Source: Allobosea psychrotolerans
GTDB taxonomy: Bacteria; Pseudomonadota; Alphaproteobacteria; Rhizobiales; Beijerinckiaceae
Length of the DNA stretch: 64,000 bases
Assembly: GCF_002917105.1 (NCBI RefSeq)
Contig: NZ_PQFZ01000022.1
Span: forward strand, 23,280 to 87,279
Direction of reading: 5' to 3'
The position numbers and the translations under genes are program-made. Shown here piece by piece: positions 9,077 to 18,188 of this stretch (within the stretch, counting starts at the first letter, position 1; the number at the start of each line of letters is the position of its first letter). The notes under the pieces were generated by a model that saw only the letters and a program-made list of their open reading frames with translations, ran no database searches and was not told the DNA's origin.

Positions 9077-9553
9077 TCAGCGGGTCAGCAGCGCCGTGCC
9101 GTAAAGCCCGATCGCGAAGACGATGTGACCGACGATATTCAGCGCCCGGATCGTCCAGGCATTGGGCTTCTTCGAGGCGGCAATGCCCGCCCCCATGCCC
9201 GGCTGCAGGATGAACCAGCCGCAGCCGACCGTGACGAGGCCAACGATCAGCGCGGGACCGAAAGTCGGGCTGCGCGACCAGCCGAGCCCCCAAAGCGCCA
9301 GGAGAACGGCGGCGAAGAGGATGCCGACGGCGTAATGGAACGCCCAGCCGATCGCGAGTTCGTTTGCGACAGGCTGCGCCCGCCCGATGTCCTCATGCGC
9401 GAATTGTCCCCGCAGCAGATGCGCGAACCAGCGTCCCGGCATCGCCCAGTTCGGCGCGGGCCAGCCGGCCACGCGTTGCAGCACTTGCGCCCAGATATCG
9501 AGCAGCAAGGTGGCGCCAGCGCCGATCACGATCGCGCGGATCAGGAATTCCAT
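9077..9553 (-). CDS. DUF2938 family membrane protein
   Basis: Predicted inner-membrane protein of 158 residues with about four hydrophobic helices: residues 4-21 (IRAIVIGAGATLLLDIWA), 71-89, 96-115 and 134-153. The segments GWPAPNWAMPGRWFAHLL, GWAFHYAVGI and LQPGMGAGIAASKKPN are the conserved patches of the family. The ATG at 9553 gives a start directly before the first helix. It converges on the GNAT gene and is 220 bases from the ROK gene start, transcribed away. Function is not known. Confidence 0.8.
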   Translation of the reverse strand: MEFLIRAIVIGAGATLLLDIWAQVLQRVAGWPAPNWAMPGRWFAHLLRGQFAHEDIGRAQPVANELAIGWAFHYAVGILFAAVLLALWGLGWSRSPTFGPALIVGLVTVGCGWFILQPGMGAGIAASKKPNAWTIRALNIVGHIVFAIGLYGTALLTR

Positions 9554-9772
9554 CGTCGTCGCCCCCCTGGAGCAGGATGATCCGCGCTGCGAGGATCGTT
9601 CCCGCATCGTCTCTCGGCCACCCTGTCGCCATGGAGCGGATATCGGCGCGGCCGGTCAAGCGCCCTGCGCTCATGCGGGACATGCAAGGACGGCTCCGAT
9701 CGTGCCTCCCCCGGGGAACCCTGCGCGCCGTCCTGGGTTGCCAGACTGAACCGCAGGACAAGGAACCTTCGC

Positions 9773-10846
9773 ATGGGCGCCGCCACGGCCGACACGACGC
9801 GCAATCACGGAACCCATGGCTTGGCGGAACTGCCCTCCGTCCATCTGACCAGCTACAACCTCGAAATCCGCGACCAGGACGGCTTCGTCGGCGACAAGGC
9901 CAGCCGCAGCGCCTTCGTCGACCACCTCGACGCGCTGCGCCGGCATCTGCGCAAGACCGGCGACGATCCGCTCGCCGGCGACACGGCCGCGCTCAGCAAG
10001 AAGGAGCTGGATGAGCTGCTGCTCAAGGGCGAACCGCATGAGGCCGCACTCGTGCTGAGCGCGATCGAGAGCTTCGCCCAGTCGCTCGCCTTCGTCATCC
10101 GCCGCTTCATCAAGCTCAAATCCTGGGCGCCCGTCGAACGCATCGCCGTCGGCGGCGGCTTTCGCGAAAGCCGGATCGGCGAGCTCGCCATCGGTCGTGC
10201 CGGCATCCTCCTGCGCACGGAGGGGCGCGAGATCGACCTCAGGCCGATCCGCCATCATCCCGACGAGGCCGGGCTCGTCGGCAGCGCCCATCTCGCGCCG
10301 AAATGGATCTTCGAGGCCTATGACAGCCTCGCCGCGGTCGACATCGGCGGCTCGAACATCCGCGCCGGCATCGTCGAGCTGCGCCAGGACAAGGCGCCAG
10401 ATCTGAGCAAGGCCCGTGTCTGGGAGTCGGAGCTCTGGCGCCATATCGACGAGGAACCCAGCCGCGACGCCGCGATCAAGCGTCTCGGCAAGATGCTGAA
10501 CAGCCAGATCCGCCAGGCCCGGAAGGCTGGATTGCGAGTCGCGCCCTTCATCGGCCTCGGCTGCCCCGGCCTGATCGAACCCGATGGCTCGATCGACCGC
10601 GGCGCGCAGAACCTGCCCGGCAATTGGGAGAGCAGCCGCTTCAATCTCGTCGACAGCATCCGCGAGATGGTGCCCGAGATCGGCGAGCACGAAACGCAGA
10701 TCGTGATGCACAACGACGCCGTCATCCAGGGCCTGAGCGAAATGCCGGGGATGCAGGATGTCGAGCACTGGGCCGTGCTGACGATCGGCACCGGGCTCGG
10801 CAATGCGAGCTACCGCAATCGGGCCAAGCCGAAGGGCAACGCCTGA
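9773..10846 (+). CDS. ROK-family (sugar kinase-like) protein with apparently permuted domain order
   Basis: ASKHA-fold protein of 357 residues. ROK kinases normally begin with a DIGGT phosphate loop and end with a GGG..-GLxGAA adenosine-binding segment. Here the ending type comes first: ESFAQSLAFVIRRF (about residue 98), ERIAVGGGFRES (about 122) and DEAGLVGSAHLAP (about 163); the beginning type follows: AAVDIGGSNIRAGIVEL (about 187), GLGCPGLIEPDGSID (about 260), MHNDAVIQGLSE (about 311) and LTIGTGLGNAS (about 334). The zinc-binding HxnCxCGxxGC block of many ROK proteins is absent. An AlphaFold-type model would show whether the two halves still form one cleft. The kinase substrate, if any, is unknown. 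A strong terminator follows the stop, so the end is real. Confidence 0.8.
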   Translation: MGAATADTTRNHGTHGLAELPSVHLTSYNLEIRDQDGFVGDKASRSAFVDHLDALRRHLRKTGDDPLAGDTAALSKKELDELLLKGEPHEAALVLSAIESFAQSLAFVIRRFIKLKSWAPVERIAVGGGFRESRIGELAIGRAGILLRTEGREIDLRPIRHHPDEAGLVGSAHLAPKWIFEAYDSLAAVDIGGSNIRAGIVELRQDKAPDLSKARVWESELWRHIDEEPSRDAAIKRLGKMLNSQIRQARKAGLRVAPFIGLGCPGLIEPDGSIDRGAQNLPGNWESSRFNLVDSIREMVPEIGEHETQIVMHNDAVIQGLSEMPGMQDVEHWAVLTIGTGLGNASYRNRAKPKGNA

Positions 10847-10850
10847 ATCG

Positions 10851-10887
10851 GACCCCGCGTCGCGCTATGCGAGCGCGACGCGGGGTC
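10851..10887 (+). terminator. Strong bidirectional terminator
   Basis: A perfect 16-base stem (GACCCCGCGTCGCGCT and its complement) closes a five-base loop and is followed on the plus strand by TCTTCTTCTTTC. It lies five bases after the ROK stop codon and 40 bases from the end of the converging oxidoreductase gene, so it can end transcripts from both sides. Confidence 0.85.
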
Positions 10888-10926
10888 TCTTCTTCTTTCG
10901 GTCGTTTTCCCTCGACTGGCGCGAGC

Positions 10927-13119
10927 TTACGCCTTGCGCAAATCGGCGTTCTTCAATGGCAGGTCGCGGATGCGCTTGCCGGTCGCGGCGAAGATCGCGT
11001 TCAGAACGGCAGGAGCCGCGACCGCGATCGTCGGCTCGCCGACACCGCCCCAGAAGCCGCCGGACGGCATGATCACCGTCTCGACCGCCGGCATCTCGTC
11101 CAGGCGCAGGACGTTGTAGGCGTCGAAATTCTCCTCGACCATGCGCCCGTCCTTGACCGTGCATTCGCCATAGAGCGCCGCCGAGAGCCCATAGACGAAG
11201 GATCCCTCGACCTGCCGCTCGATCTGCGCCGGGTTGACGACATGGCCGGGATCGGTCGCCGCCACGATGCGATGGATCTTCAGCTTGCCCTCGGGACTGA
11301 CCGAGACCTCGGCGACACCAGCGACATAGGAGCCGAAGCCCATCGTCTGGCAGATGCCGCGATAGACGCCCTCGGGCAACGGCTTGCCCCAGCCCGCCTT
11401 CTCGGCCACCGCATTGAGCACCGCGAGATGCTTCGGGTGGTTCTTCATCAGCGCCCGGCGGAATTCGAGCGGATCCTTGCCAGCCGCATGCGCCATCTCG
11501 TCCATGAAGGATTCGAGATAGATCGTATTCTGGTTCAGGTTCACCCCGCGCCAGAAGCCCGGCGGCACATGCGGATTGCGCATGGCGTGGTCGATCAGGA
11601 GGTTGGGGATACCGTAGCCGATCGAAGCCTCGGGTCCAGGCGGGTTGAGCCCCTGGAAGACGGCAGGATCGCGGCCATTCTGGATGCTCCGCGGGGCGAT
11701 GCCCGCCAGGATCGACTGGCCGGAGATGCGCATATGCAGCCCGGTCAGGTTGCCGTCCTTGTCGAGCGCGCCGGTCAGCTTGCATTGCGTGATCGGGTGG
11801 TAGCGGCCATGCGTCATGTCCTCCTCGCGCGACCAGATCAGCTTGATCGGCGTGCCCGGTACCTGCTTGGCGATCAGCACGACCTGCCTGACCCAGTCAT
11901 GCACCGCGCCGCGCCGGCCGAAGCCGCCGCCGAGATCGATCTTGTAGGCTTCGCATTTGGACGGCGGCAGGCCCGAGGCCTCGGCCGTGGCCGCGAGCGC
12001 AGCCTCGCCATTCTGGGTCGGCGTCCAGACCTCGCAACGCTCCGGCGTATAGAGCGCCGTGGCGTTCATCGTCTCCATCGTGGCGTGGTTCTGGAAGGGA
12101 TAGCTGTAGACGGCTTCGACCGTACGGGCCGCATTGGCGATCGCGGCCTTCGCATCGCCAACCTGATTGCCGATCGCCGCCTGGGGCGCGTCCAGCCCTT
12201 CCTTGAGCCAGGCCGCGATGCTCGCGCTGGAGACCTTGGCGTTCTCGCCCTCATCCCATTCGATCGGCAGCGCATCGAGCGCGGTCTTGGCCTGCCACCA
12301 GGTCTCGGCGACCACGGCGACGCCGCTCTCGCCGACCGGCAGGACATGCCTGACACCCGGCATCGCCCTGACCACGGCGGCATCGAAACTCTTCACCTTG
12401 CCGCCGAAGACCGGGCAATCCTTGATCGCGGCGTTGAGCATCCCCGGCATCTTGAGGTCCATGCCGTAGATCTTCTTGCCGTTGGTCTTGTCGGCGGTGT
12501 CGAGCCGCGGCAGGGGCTTGCCCGCGATCGTCCAATCCTTCGGATCCTTGAGCGCGACGTCCTTGGGCGCCTCGAGCTTGGCGGCCTCGGCTGCGACCTG
12601 GCCGTAGCGCAGCGAGCGGCCCGAAGCCTTGTGCGTGATCACGCTCTTCTGCGCCGTGCATTCGGCGGCCGGCACCTTCCATTCATTGGCTGCAGCCTGG
12701 ATCAGCATCATCCGCGCCGCTACACCGCCCTTGCGGACATAGTCGTGCGATTCGCGAATGCCGCGGCTGCCGCCGGTCGAGAAATTGCCCCAGACCCGAT
12801 TGCGCGCCAGGCTTTGTCCCGGCGTGGGATATTCGGTCGTCACCTTGGACCAATCGCAGTTCAGCTCCTCGGCGACGAGCTGGGCGAGACCGGTCAAGGT
12901 GCCCTGCCCCATTTCGGAGCGGGCGATCCGGATCACCACTTTGTCGTCGGGATGGACGACGACCCAGGCATTGATTTCAGGCGTGACGCCTTGCGCCAGC
13001 GCCTCCCCCGTCAGCGGGATGGCAAAGCCGAAACTGAAGGCTCCGGCGGCGGCAGCCGAGCCCGCGAGCAGGCTGCGGCGGGACAAAGTCGTCGAGGATG
13101 CGATCGAGGCGGATGTCAT
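10927..13119 (-). CDS. Molybdenum hydroxylase large subunit (xanthine dehydrogenase family, IorB-like)
   Basis: Molybdopterin-cytosine-dinucleotide binding subunit of 730 residues, probably periplasmic. The N terminus is a twin-arginine signal (SRRSLLAGSAAAAG, hydrophobic stretch, ALAQG). Family features are EMGQGTLTGLAQLVAEEL, the cofactor loop LGGGFGRRGAVHDWV and the C-terminal GGVGEPTIAVAAPA with the catalytic glutamate. TAT-exported single-chain large subunits paired with a small iron-sulfur subunit resemble isoquinoline 1-oxidoreductase and aldehyde oxidases. The iron-sulfur gene is 120 bases upstream on the same strand. No FAD subunit or cytochrome c gene accompanies the pair, so the electron acceptor is unclear. 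Substrate not predicted. Confidence 0.88.
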   Translation of the reverse strand: MTSASIASSTTLSRRSLLAGSAAAAGAFSFGFAIPLTGEALAQGVTPEINAWVVVHPDDKVVIRIARSEMGQGTLTGLAQLVAEELNCDWSKVTTEYPTPGQSLARNRVWGNFSTGGSRGIRESHDYVRKGGVAARMMLIQAAANEWKVPAAECTAQKSVITHKASGRSLRYGQVAAEAAKLEAPKDVALKDPKDWTIAGKPLPRLDTADKTNGKKIYGMDLKMPGMLNAAIKDCPVFGGKVKSFDAAVVRAMPGVRHVLPVGESGVAVVAETWWQAKTALDALPIEWDEGENAKVSSASIAAWLKEGLDAPQAAIGNQVGDAKAAIANAARTVEAVYSYPFQNHATMETMNATALYTPERCEVWTPTQNGEAALAATAEASGLPPSKCEAYKIDLGGGFGRRGAVHDWVRQVVLIAKQVPGTPIKLIWSREEDMTHGRYHPITQCKLTGALDKDGNLTGLHMRISGQSILAGIAPRSIQNGRDPAVFQGLNPPGPEASIGYGIPNLLIDHAMRNPHVPPGFWRGVNLNQNTIYLESFMDEMAHAAGKDPLEFRRALMKNHPKHLAVLNAVAEKAGWGKPLPEGVYRGICQTMGFGSYVAGVAEVSVSPEGKLKIHRIVAATDPGHVVNPAQIERQVEGSFVYGLSAALYGECTVKDGRMVEENFDAYNVLRLDEMPAVETVIMPSGGFWGGVGEPTIAVAAPAVLNAIFAATGKRIRDLPLKNADLRKA

Positions 13120-13239
13120 GTGGTCCTCCAGATCTCGGTTTTGGCGCGAGGGCGGCGATGGCTACCGGAGCCGTCAGGCTCGACCCTGTGCTGCGGACAC
13201 TCTTTGGAAGGGAGCAAATCGGCCGGCGGTCTCGAGGGA

Positions 13240-13707
13240 TCAGCCGCGACCGAGCGCGCCGCTGGCGGCGACATCAAGGATCGCCGCCTTGACTCGGGTA
13301 TAGGTGCCGCAGCGGCAGATATTGGTCATTTCATTGGCGATGTCGGCCTCGCTCGGCTTCGGATTCGCCTGGAGCAAGGCGGCGGCGGTCAAGATCATGC
13401 CGCTCTGGCAGAAGCCGCATTGCGGCACGTCATGAGCAATCCAGGCCAATTGCACCGGATGCGAACCGTCGGGCGACAGGCCCTCGATGGTGACGATCTT
13501 CTGTTCCGGCGTCACCGCATTCACGGGCAAGACGCAGGTCCGTGTCGCGACCCCGTCGATCAGCACCGTGCAGGCGCCGCATTGGGCGACGCCGCAGCCA
13601 TATTTCGTTCCCGTCAATCCAATCTGCTCGCGGATCACCCAGAGCAGCGGCGTATCATCCGCGGCCTGAACATCGAGCGTCTTGCCGTTCACATTAAGCT
13701 TCGCCAC
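13240..13707 (-). CDS. (2Fe-2S)-binding small subunit of molybdenum hydroxylase
   Basis: Electron-transfer subunit of 155 residues with two [2Fe-2S] clusters. The plant-ferredoxin-type N-terminal domain has YGCGVAQCGACTVLIDG plus a later cysteine (TRTCVLP), and the C-terminal helical domain has CGFCQSGM and CRCGTYTRV. It is transcribed just before the large subunit and would pass electrons from the molybdenum centre. The start is a GTG at 13707, chosen because GGGAGG stands eight bases upstream and the protein then begins MAKLNVNGK as in relatives. Without its own export signal, it would ride out with the TAT-tagged partner, as known for related enzymes. Confidence 0.9.
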   Translation of the reverse strand: MAKLNVNGKTLDVQAADDTPLLWVIREQIGLTGTKYGCGVAQCGACTVLIDGVATRTCVLPVNAVTPEQKIVTIEGLSPDGSHPVQLAWIAHDVPQCGFCQSGMILTAAALLQANPKPSEADIANEMTNICRCGTYTRVKAAILDVAASGALGRG

Positions 13708-14188
13708 TGCAAACCTCCCGGTTTCGCTATGAGAAGGGCGGCGAGAGCGCGTGCGCGCCTCGTCGTGGAGCATGTGTTCGTCCAACGGACCTCATATGCG
13801 TCCGCCGGACATGCGACGAATTTTTGATTGGAGGAGAGTGAAGCTTAGAAGCGCGTCGCCCGCTAGAACCAGTCTTCGCGGCGATGGCGGCGCTGTAAAA
13901 GCCTCGGCGAAACGCGTTTTGGCTCAACCAAATGCCGGAATGCGCCGGATTTCCCGCTTCGACGCCATCTTCATGTCCTGTTTGTCGTCAATGACGGCCG
14001 CAGCCTTCGGCTCGCCGGTCGCAGGCATCACGGCAATGTGATGTTTTCTTCGCCAACAGCCCCATCTGCGCAACAAGGTTCTCCCATTGCCGGCCACCAC
14101 GCATTTTTCCTCGCTGCCTTGCCTTGAAGACGCTCGCAAGGCGAGGGTTGGCCTCCAAGCGAATCAGTCTCAACGAGGCGCGACCGGA
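13708..14188. other. Intergenic region, no gene recognised
   Basis: About 480 bases between the iron-sulfur subunit and the MscS gene. It should hold the promoters of both divergent units. Short open frames exist on both strands (for example 13849-14041 plus and 13924-14037 minus) but none has a convincing ribosome site and family likeness. Confidence 0.5.
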
Positions 14189-16813
14189 ATGCCTGCGCAG
14201 GCGGGGCAAGCCCCCTTTCCCACCCGTAACCATGGTCGCGCCGCGCCCGCAGGGCACGCCCTCCTGGCCTTGCTGGCGGCTGCGCTATTTGCCCTCCTCC
14301 TCGGCTCGCTTCAGGCTCTTGCCCAAACGCCAGACCCCAATTCCGGCCGGGCAAAGCTCGATGCCGCGCGTCTCGAGCTGAACCAGATCGAGACGACGCT
14401 GGCGGCCCCGAGCCCGAGCGACTCCGACTTGCAGCGCCAGAGGCTGCGCTTGCAACCGCTCCTGGAGCAATTGCGCCGGATCGTCGAGGAGCAGGGTCCC
14501 CGCGTCGACCAGGCCAAGTTGCGGCTCGACCAGCTCGGCGCCAAGCCCGACGCCAATGCGCCGCCCGAAAGCGCCGAGGTCACGCGCGAGCGCGAGGTCC
14601 GCACCAAGGCCTTCGCCGATGCCGACGAGACGATGAAGATAGCCCGTGCGGCGCAGCTCCAGGCCGAGCAGCTCCAGACCGGCATCAGCGACAAGCGCCG
14701 CGATCTCTTCGCCAAGGCGCTCTTCGCGCCAGGCCCGTCGATCCTCAGCCCGGAACTCTGGAGCAATGCGCTGACGACCTTGCCGGAGGATCTGCGCGCC
14801 TCCGGCTATATCTTCGGCGGCTGGCTGTCGGTCTTCGGCGATGCCTTGTCAGGCGCGCGCGGTCTGTTCGTCGCGGTCTCCTTCATCGGCGCGATCCTGC
14901 TCTACGTCGCCCGCGCCCGTTACCTGCCGCGCTTCAAGGCGCATGTCGGCGCGAGGGAAGACCCCGGCAGCCTGCACTGCCTTTATGTCGCGCTCACCCA
15001 TCTCGTCGCCGGCGCGGCCCCTCCCGCCCTTGCGAGCTGGCTGATCTATTCCGCGCTCAACACCACGGGATTGCTGCCGCCGCGTATCCAGCCCGTGGTC
15101 TGGGCCGTGGTGATCGGGCTCGCCAGCTTCGCCTTCATCCAGGCCTTGGCCGACGCTCTCTTCGCACCCGGCACGCCGCAGCGCCGCCTCGTCAGCGTGA
15201 TGGATTCGACTGCGCGCACCGTCGTCTGGATCGCAAGCTCGCTCGCGCTGGTGATGGCGATCGGCAAGGTGATGGAAGCCTGGCTGCAGGCGATCGCGGC
15301 CGGGCTCGCGGTCTCGATCCTGATCAAAGGCACCTTTTCCATCATCTTCGCGCTGACCCTGATCGCGGGCCTGTATCGATTGCGCGATGACGACGAGGTC
15401 GAGGAAGAGGCTTGCCTGGGCCCCTATGTGCCCGTCGACGGCGCCAGTCTCGGCCCGGTGCGGATCCTGGGCTGGGTCGTCGGCCTTGTCATCGTGCTGG
15501 CGGCGCTCAGCGGCTATGTCGTCTTCGCGACCTTCCTCACCGAGCAGGTGCTCTGGATCGGCGTCCTCGCCTGCCTGTTCATGCTGATCTATCAGTTCCT
15601 CGAACTCGGTGTCGCCCGGGCACTGACCGGCAAGGGCCGCTTCGCCCTGACGCTGAAAGCCGGTATCGGTATCCGCGAGGCCACGCTGCAGAAGATCGCG
15701 GTGGTCGGCACCGGTCTTCTCAAGCTGATCGCGATCATCGTCACGATCATGCTGGCGCTGGCGCCCTGGGGGCTGGAGTCGGCCGACTTCTTCTCCTCGC
15801 TGCGCGCCGCCTTCTTCGGCTTCCAGGTCGGCGGCGTCACCGTCTCGCTGTCCTCGATCATCATCGCCGCCTTCCTGTTTGCGCTCGGCCTGATGGCGAC
15901 GCGCTCGATGCAGGGCTGGCTCGACGGCAAATTCCTGCCGACGACGAAGCTCGACACCGGACTACGCAATTCGATCACCACCGCCGCCGGCTATCTCGGC
16001 TACGCGGCGGCGGTCGCGCTCGCCTTCTCGTCGCTGGGCCTCAGTCTCGAACGATTGACCCTGGTCGCCAGTGCGCTCTCGGTCGGTATCGGTTTCGGCC
16101 TGCAATCGGTGGTTTCGAACTTCGTCTCCGGCCTGATCCTGCTGTGGGAACGCCCGATCCGTGTCGGCGATCAGGTGGTGGTCGGCGACGCGGAAGGCAT
16201 CGTCAAGAAGATCAATGTGCGCTCGACCGAGATCGCGACCTTCGACCGCTCATCGGTGATCGTACCCAATTCGAACCTGATCTCGGGCGTCGTCCGCAAC
16301 CGGGTCCGCAACGACCGGACCGGGCGCGTGCTGATCTCGATCGTGGTGCCGCGCACCTATGACCCCGCCGAGGTCCGCACCATGCTGGCGGAGGCCGCAA
16401 CGGCGCATGGCGACGTGCTGCAGAAACCGCCGCCGAACGTGCTGTTCAAGAAGCTCGGCACCACGACGATGGATTTCGACCTGATCTGCGTCGTCGCCGA
16501 GGTCGATATCGTCGGCCGCGTGACCAGCGACCTCAACTATGTCATCCACAAGCGCCTGGCCGAGATGGAGGTTGCTCCGCCTGTCCCCGAACTCGCGGTC
16601 AAGGGACTGGAAGGCATCGAGCAATCGCTTGCCGGCATCGCCAAGGCGGTGGGGCGCGAGATCGAGGCGCGCAAGCCGGCCAGGTCCGCCGCGCCGGCCC
16701 GTCGCGCGCGGCACCACAAGATCGAAGACGAATCCACGGAGGAGGCCCCTCCGGAGCCGCAGCCCTCGCCCGAACCGGCCAGGGACTTCGCGAAAGACGA
16801 CAGCAAGGAATGA
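14189..16813 (+). CDS. Mechanosensitive ion channel (MscS) with DUF3772 domain
   Basis: Large inner-membrane MscS-type channel of 874 residues. After a signal-like helix ending ALAQT, a periplasmic DUF3772 region with coiled-coil character (about residues 50-200) precedes about ten transmembrane helices. The MscS pore helix and upper beta domain are recognisable from about residue 600: ALSVGIGFGLQSVVSNFVSG, LLWERPIRVGDQVVVGDAEG, then the RSTEIATFDRSSVIVPNS strand. The C terminus is charged and disordered. Such proteins release solutes on osmotic downshock. The start at 14189 is tentative; an in-frame ATG at 14087 is possible. The CAP lipoprotein follows four bases after the stop. Confidence 0.88.
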   Translation: MPAQAGQAPFPTRNHGRAAPAGHALLALLAAALFALLLGSLQALAQTPDPNSGRAKLDAARLELNQIETTLAAPSPSDSDLQRQRLRLQPLLEQLRRIVEEQGPRVDQAKLRLDQLGAKPDANAPPESAEVTREREVRTKAFADADETMKIARAAQLQAEQLQTGISDKRRDLFAKALFAPGPSILSPELWSNALTTLPEDLRASGYIFGGWLSVFGDALSGARGLFVAVSFIGAILLYVARARYLPRFKAHVGAREDPGSLHCLYVALTHLVAGAAPPALASWLIYSALNTTGLLPPRIQPVVWAVVIGLASFAFIQALADALFAPGTPQRRLVSVMDSTARTVVWIASSLALVMAIGKVMEAWLQAIAAGLAVSILIKGTFSIIFALTLIAGLYRLRDDDEVEEEACLGPYVPVDGASLGPVRILGWVVGLVIVLAALSGYVVFATFLTEQVLWIGVLACLFMLIYQFLELGVARALTGKGRFALTLKAGIGIREATLQKIAVVGTGLLKLIAIIVTIMLALAPWGLESADFFSSLRAAFFGFQVGGVTVSLSSIIIAAFLFALGLMATRSMQGWLDGKFLPTTKLDTGLRNSITTAAGYLGYAAAVALAFSSLGLSLERLTLVASALSVGIGFGLQSVVSNFVSGLILLWERPIRVGDQVVVGDAEGIVKKINVRSTEIATFDRSSVIVPNSNLISGVVRNRVRNDRTGRVLISIVVPRTYDPAEVRTMLAEAATAHGDVLQKPPPNVLFKKLGTTTMDFDLICVVAEVDIVGRVTSDLNYVIHKRLAEMEVAPPVPELAVKGLEGIEQSLAGIAKAVGREIEARKPARSAAPARRARHHKIEDESTEEAPPEPQPSPEPARDFAKDDSKE

Positions 16814-16817
16814 TGCG

Positions 16818-17342
16818 ATGTTTTGTTTCCCACGCGGCGAGCGGAAAGCTCTCGCCGTGACCTGTCCTGCCTTGCTGGCCGGCGCGCTCGCGGTCCTGAA
16901 CCTCGCCGGCTGTACGGAAGCGCCCCGCGCCAGTCAGCCGGCCTTCTACCGCGATCTTGGCTCGGCCTCGGCCCGCGTCGACGCCGGCGAGGCGCGCGCC
17001 ATGATCTCGGCCTATCGGATGAATGCCGGGCTGAACGCGCTGACGCTCGACCCGGCCCTCAACGCCGCGGCCCAGGAAGAGGCGAGCGCGATGGCGGCCG
17101 CCGACAAGCCGGCCCAGGCGGAAGCCGTGAAGGCGCGCCTCGCCCGTGCCGGACAGCAGGGGGCGGAAGCCAATCTCTCGGCCGGCTATCGCCGGCTGGC
17201 GGAAGCCTTCTCCGGCTGGCGCGATTCGCCCCAGCACGACCGCGTCATGAAAACGCCGGGCGCAACCCGCATGGGTATCGCAACCGCTTATGCGCCGGGC
17301 TCGAAATACCAGGTCTACTGGGCGCTGATCCTCGCGCCCTGA
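16818..17342 (+). CDS. CAP-domain (SCP-like) lipoprotein
   Basis: Exported protein of 174 residues with a lipoprotein signal (LLAGALAVLNLAGC, lipobox LAGC). The CAP/SCP domain is short and shows the helix ARAMISAYRMNAGLNALTLDPALNAAAQEEA and the closing strand YQVYWALILA. The classical histidine near the start of the CAP cavity is not obvious, so activity is doubtful. It starts four bases after the MscS stop codon, hence probably co-transcribed with the channel. Function in this setting is unknown. Confidence 0.82.
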   Translation: MFCFPRGERKALAVTCPALLAGALAVLNLAGCTEAPRASQPAFYRDLGSASARVDAGEARAMISAYRMNAGLNALTLDPALNAAAQEEASAMAAADKPAQAEAVKARLARAGQQGAEANLSAGYRRLAEAFSGWRDSPQHDRVMKTPGATRMGIATAYAPGSKYQVYWALILAP

Positions 17343-17372
17343 CCGAGAGCGAGAGACTGCGCGGGGAGAGCC

Positions 17373-17397
17373 GGAGCCGGTTTTCGCATCCGGCTCC
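17373..17397. terminator. Hairpin between convergent genes
   Basis: Eight-base perfect stem GGAGCCGG / CCGGCTCC with a nine-base TTTTCGCAT loop, lying between the CAP lipoprotein and the vanX-like gene. No clear T-run follows on either strand, so it is only a plausible terminator. Confidence 0.4.
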
Positions 17398-17399
17398 AG

Positions 17400-18149
17400 T
17401 CATTCGATCGCGAAATCGAAGATCGTCTTTGGAAAGGGCTCGTTCGCCAGGGTGAAATGCCACCATTCGCGGCCATAGCCGCGAAATCCCTCAGCCTTCA
17501 TCGCGTCGCGCAGGATCGTCCTGTGCCTGAGCGCGTCCGGACCGACGGACGGATCGCGGCCCGCGCTTTTCACTGAGAAGCAGTCGAAGCTCGTTCCAAG
17601 ATCGAGGCTGGTCTCCTGCGGGCGCTGCTGGAGAGGGCCATCGCAACGCCCACCACCTGCGGGCGTCGGCAAGGCAGGCTCATCGCGGCGGACGAGGCCG
17701 ACATCGACGGTCGATCCGCGCGAATGGCTCGACGCCGAGGCGATGAAGCCGCGCGCGACCAGCATGTCCTTGGAAACATCGGGATGGAAGACCCGTCCGA
17801 GATCGCTCGCCGTCCCATCCTGCGCCCAGGCCAGAAAGGCCCGGACCGCCCGCGCCGGCCGGTAGCAATCGAACAGTTTCAGCGCATAGCTGGACCTCCC
17901 CAGCCGCGCCTCCACGCGGATCAGGGTCTGCCCTGCCGCCCGGGTCAGCACGCAATCGGCACGGCCATAGCCGGCGACAGCTGCGCCGGTGAAATTGAAG
18001 GCGGAAGCGTAGCGGATGTCCTGGCGTATCCCGGGAGCGATCTCGCGCAGGCGGATGAAGCCGTCCGGCAGCGGCTCGCCGGCCCGAGCGGGCGCAAGCG
18101 CGGCGAGGAGCAGGCCACCGATCCAACCGAGCCGCCAGCCGAGCTTCAT
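17400..18149 (-). CDS. M15-family D-Ala-D-Ala dipeptidase (VanX/DdpX-like), exported
   Basis: Zinc peptidase of 249 residues that would cleave D-Ala-D-Ala or related cell-wall dipeptides. A signal peptide (LGGLLLAALAPARA-G) directs it to the periplasm. Active-site motifs are SSHSRGSTVDVG (SxHxxGxAxD type, zinc His and Asp), and GREWWHFTL with the catalytic Glu and third zinc His. An internal insert around residues 155-190 is rich in proline and glycine. The ATG at 18149 is preferred to one at 18167. It lies 39 bases downstream of motB on the same strand, so it may belong to the motA-motB unit, suggesting wall remodelling near the stator. Confidence 0.87.
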   Translation of the reverse strand: MKLGWRLGWIGGLLLAALAPARAGEPLPDGFIRLREIAPGIRQDIRYASAFNFTGAAVAGYGRADCVLTRAAGQTLIRVEARLGRSSYALKLFDCYRPARAVRAFLAWAQDGTASDLGRVFHPDVSKDMLVARGFIASASSHSRGSTVDVGLVRRDEPALPTPAGGGRCDGPLQQRPQETSLDLGTSFDCFSVKSAGRDPSVGPDALRHRTILRDAMKAEGFRGYGREWWHFTLANEPFPKTIFDFAIE

Positions 18150-18188
18150 CGCCGCATCATGGCCCATGCGCTGTCCGTATGCGACCCT

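Noticed and set aside
10624..13827. A 1067-codon open frame on the plus strand across the molybdenum hydroxylase genes
   Set aside because: It is antisense to two genes with clear motifs, is Arg/Gly/Asp-rich without family features, and arises from high GC content.
13924..14037. A short minus-strand frame ending KREIRRIPAFG
   Set aside because: No ribosome site and no homology I can name; left out.
13849..14041. A GTG-started frame with GGAGGAG just upstream
   Set aside because: Spacing to the start is only two bases and the product has no recognisable features.
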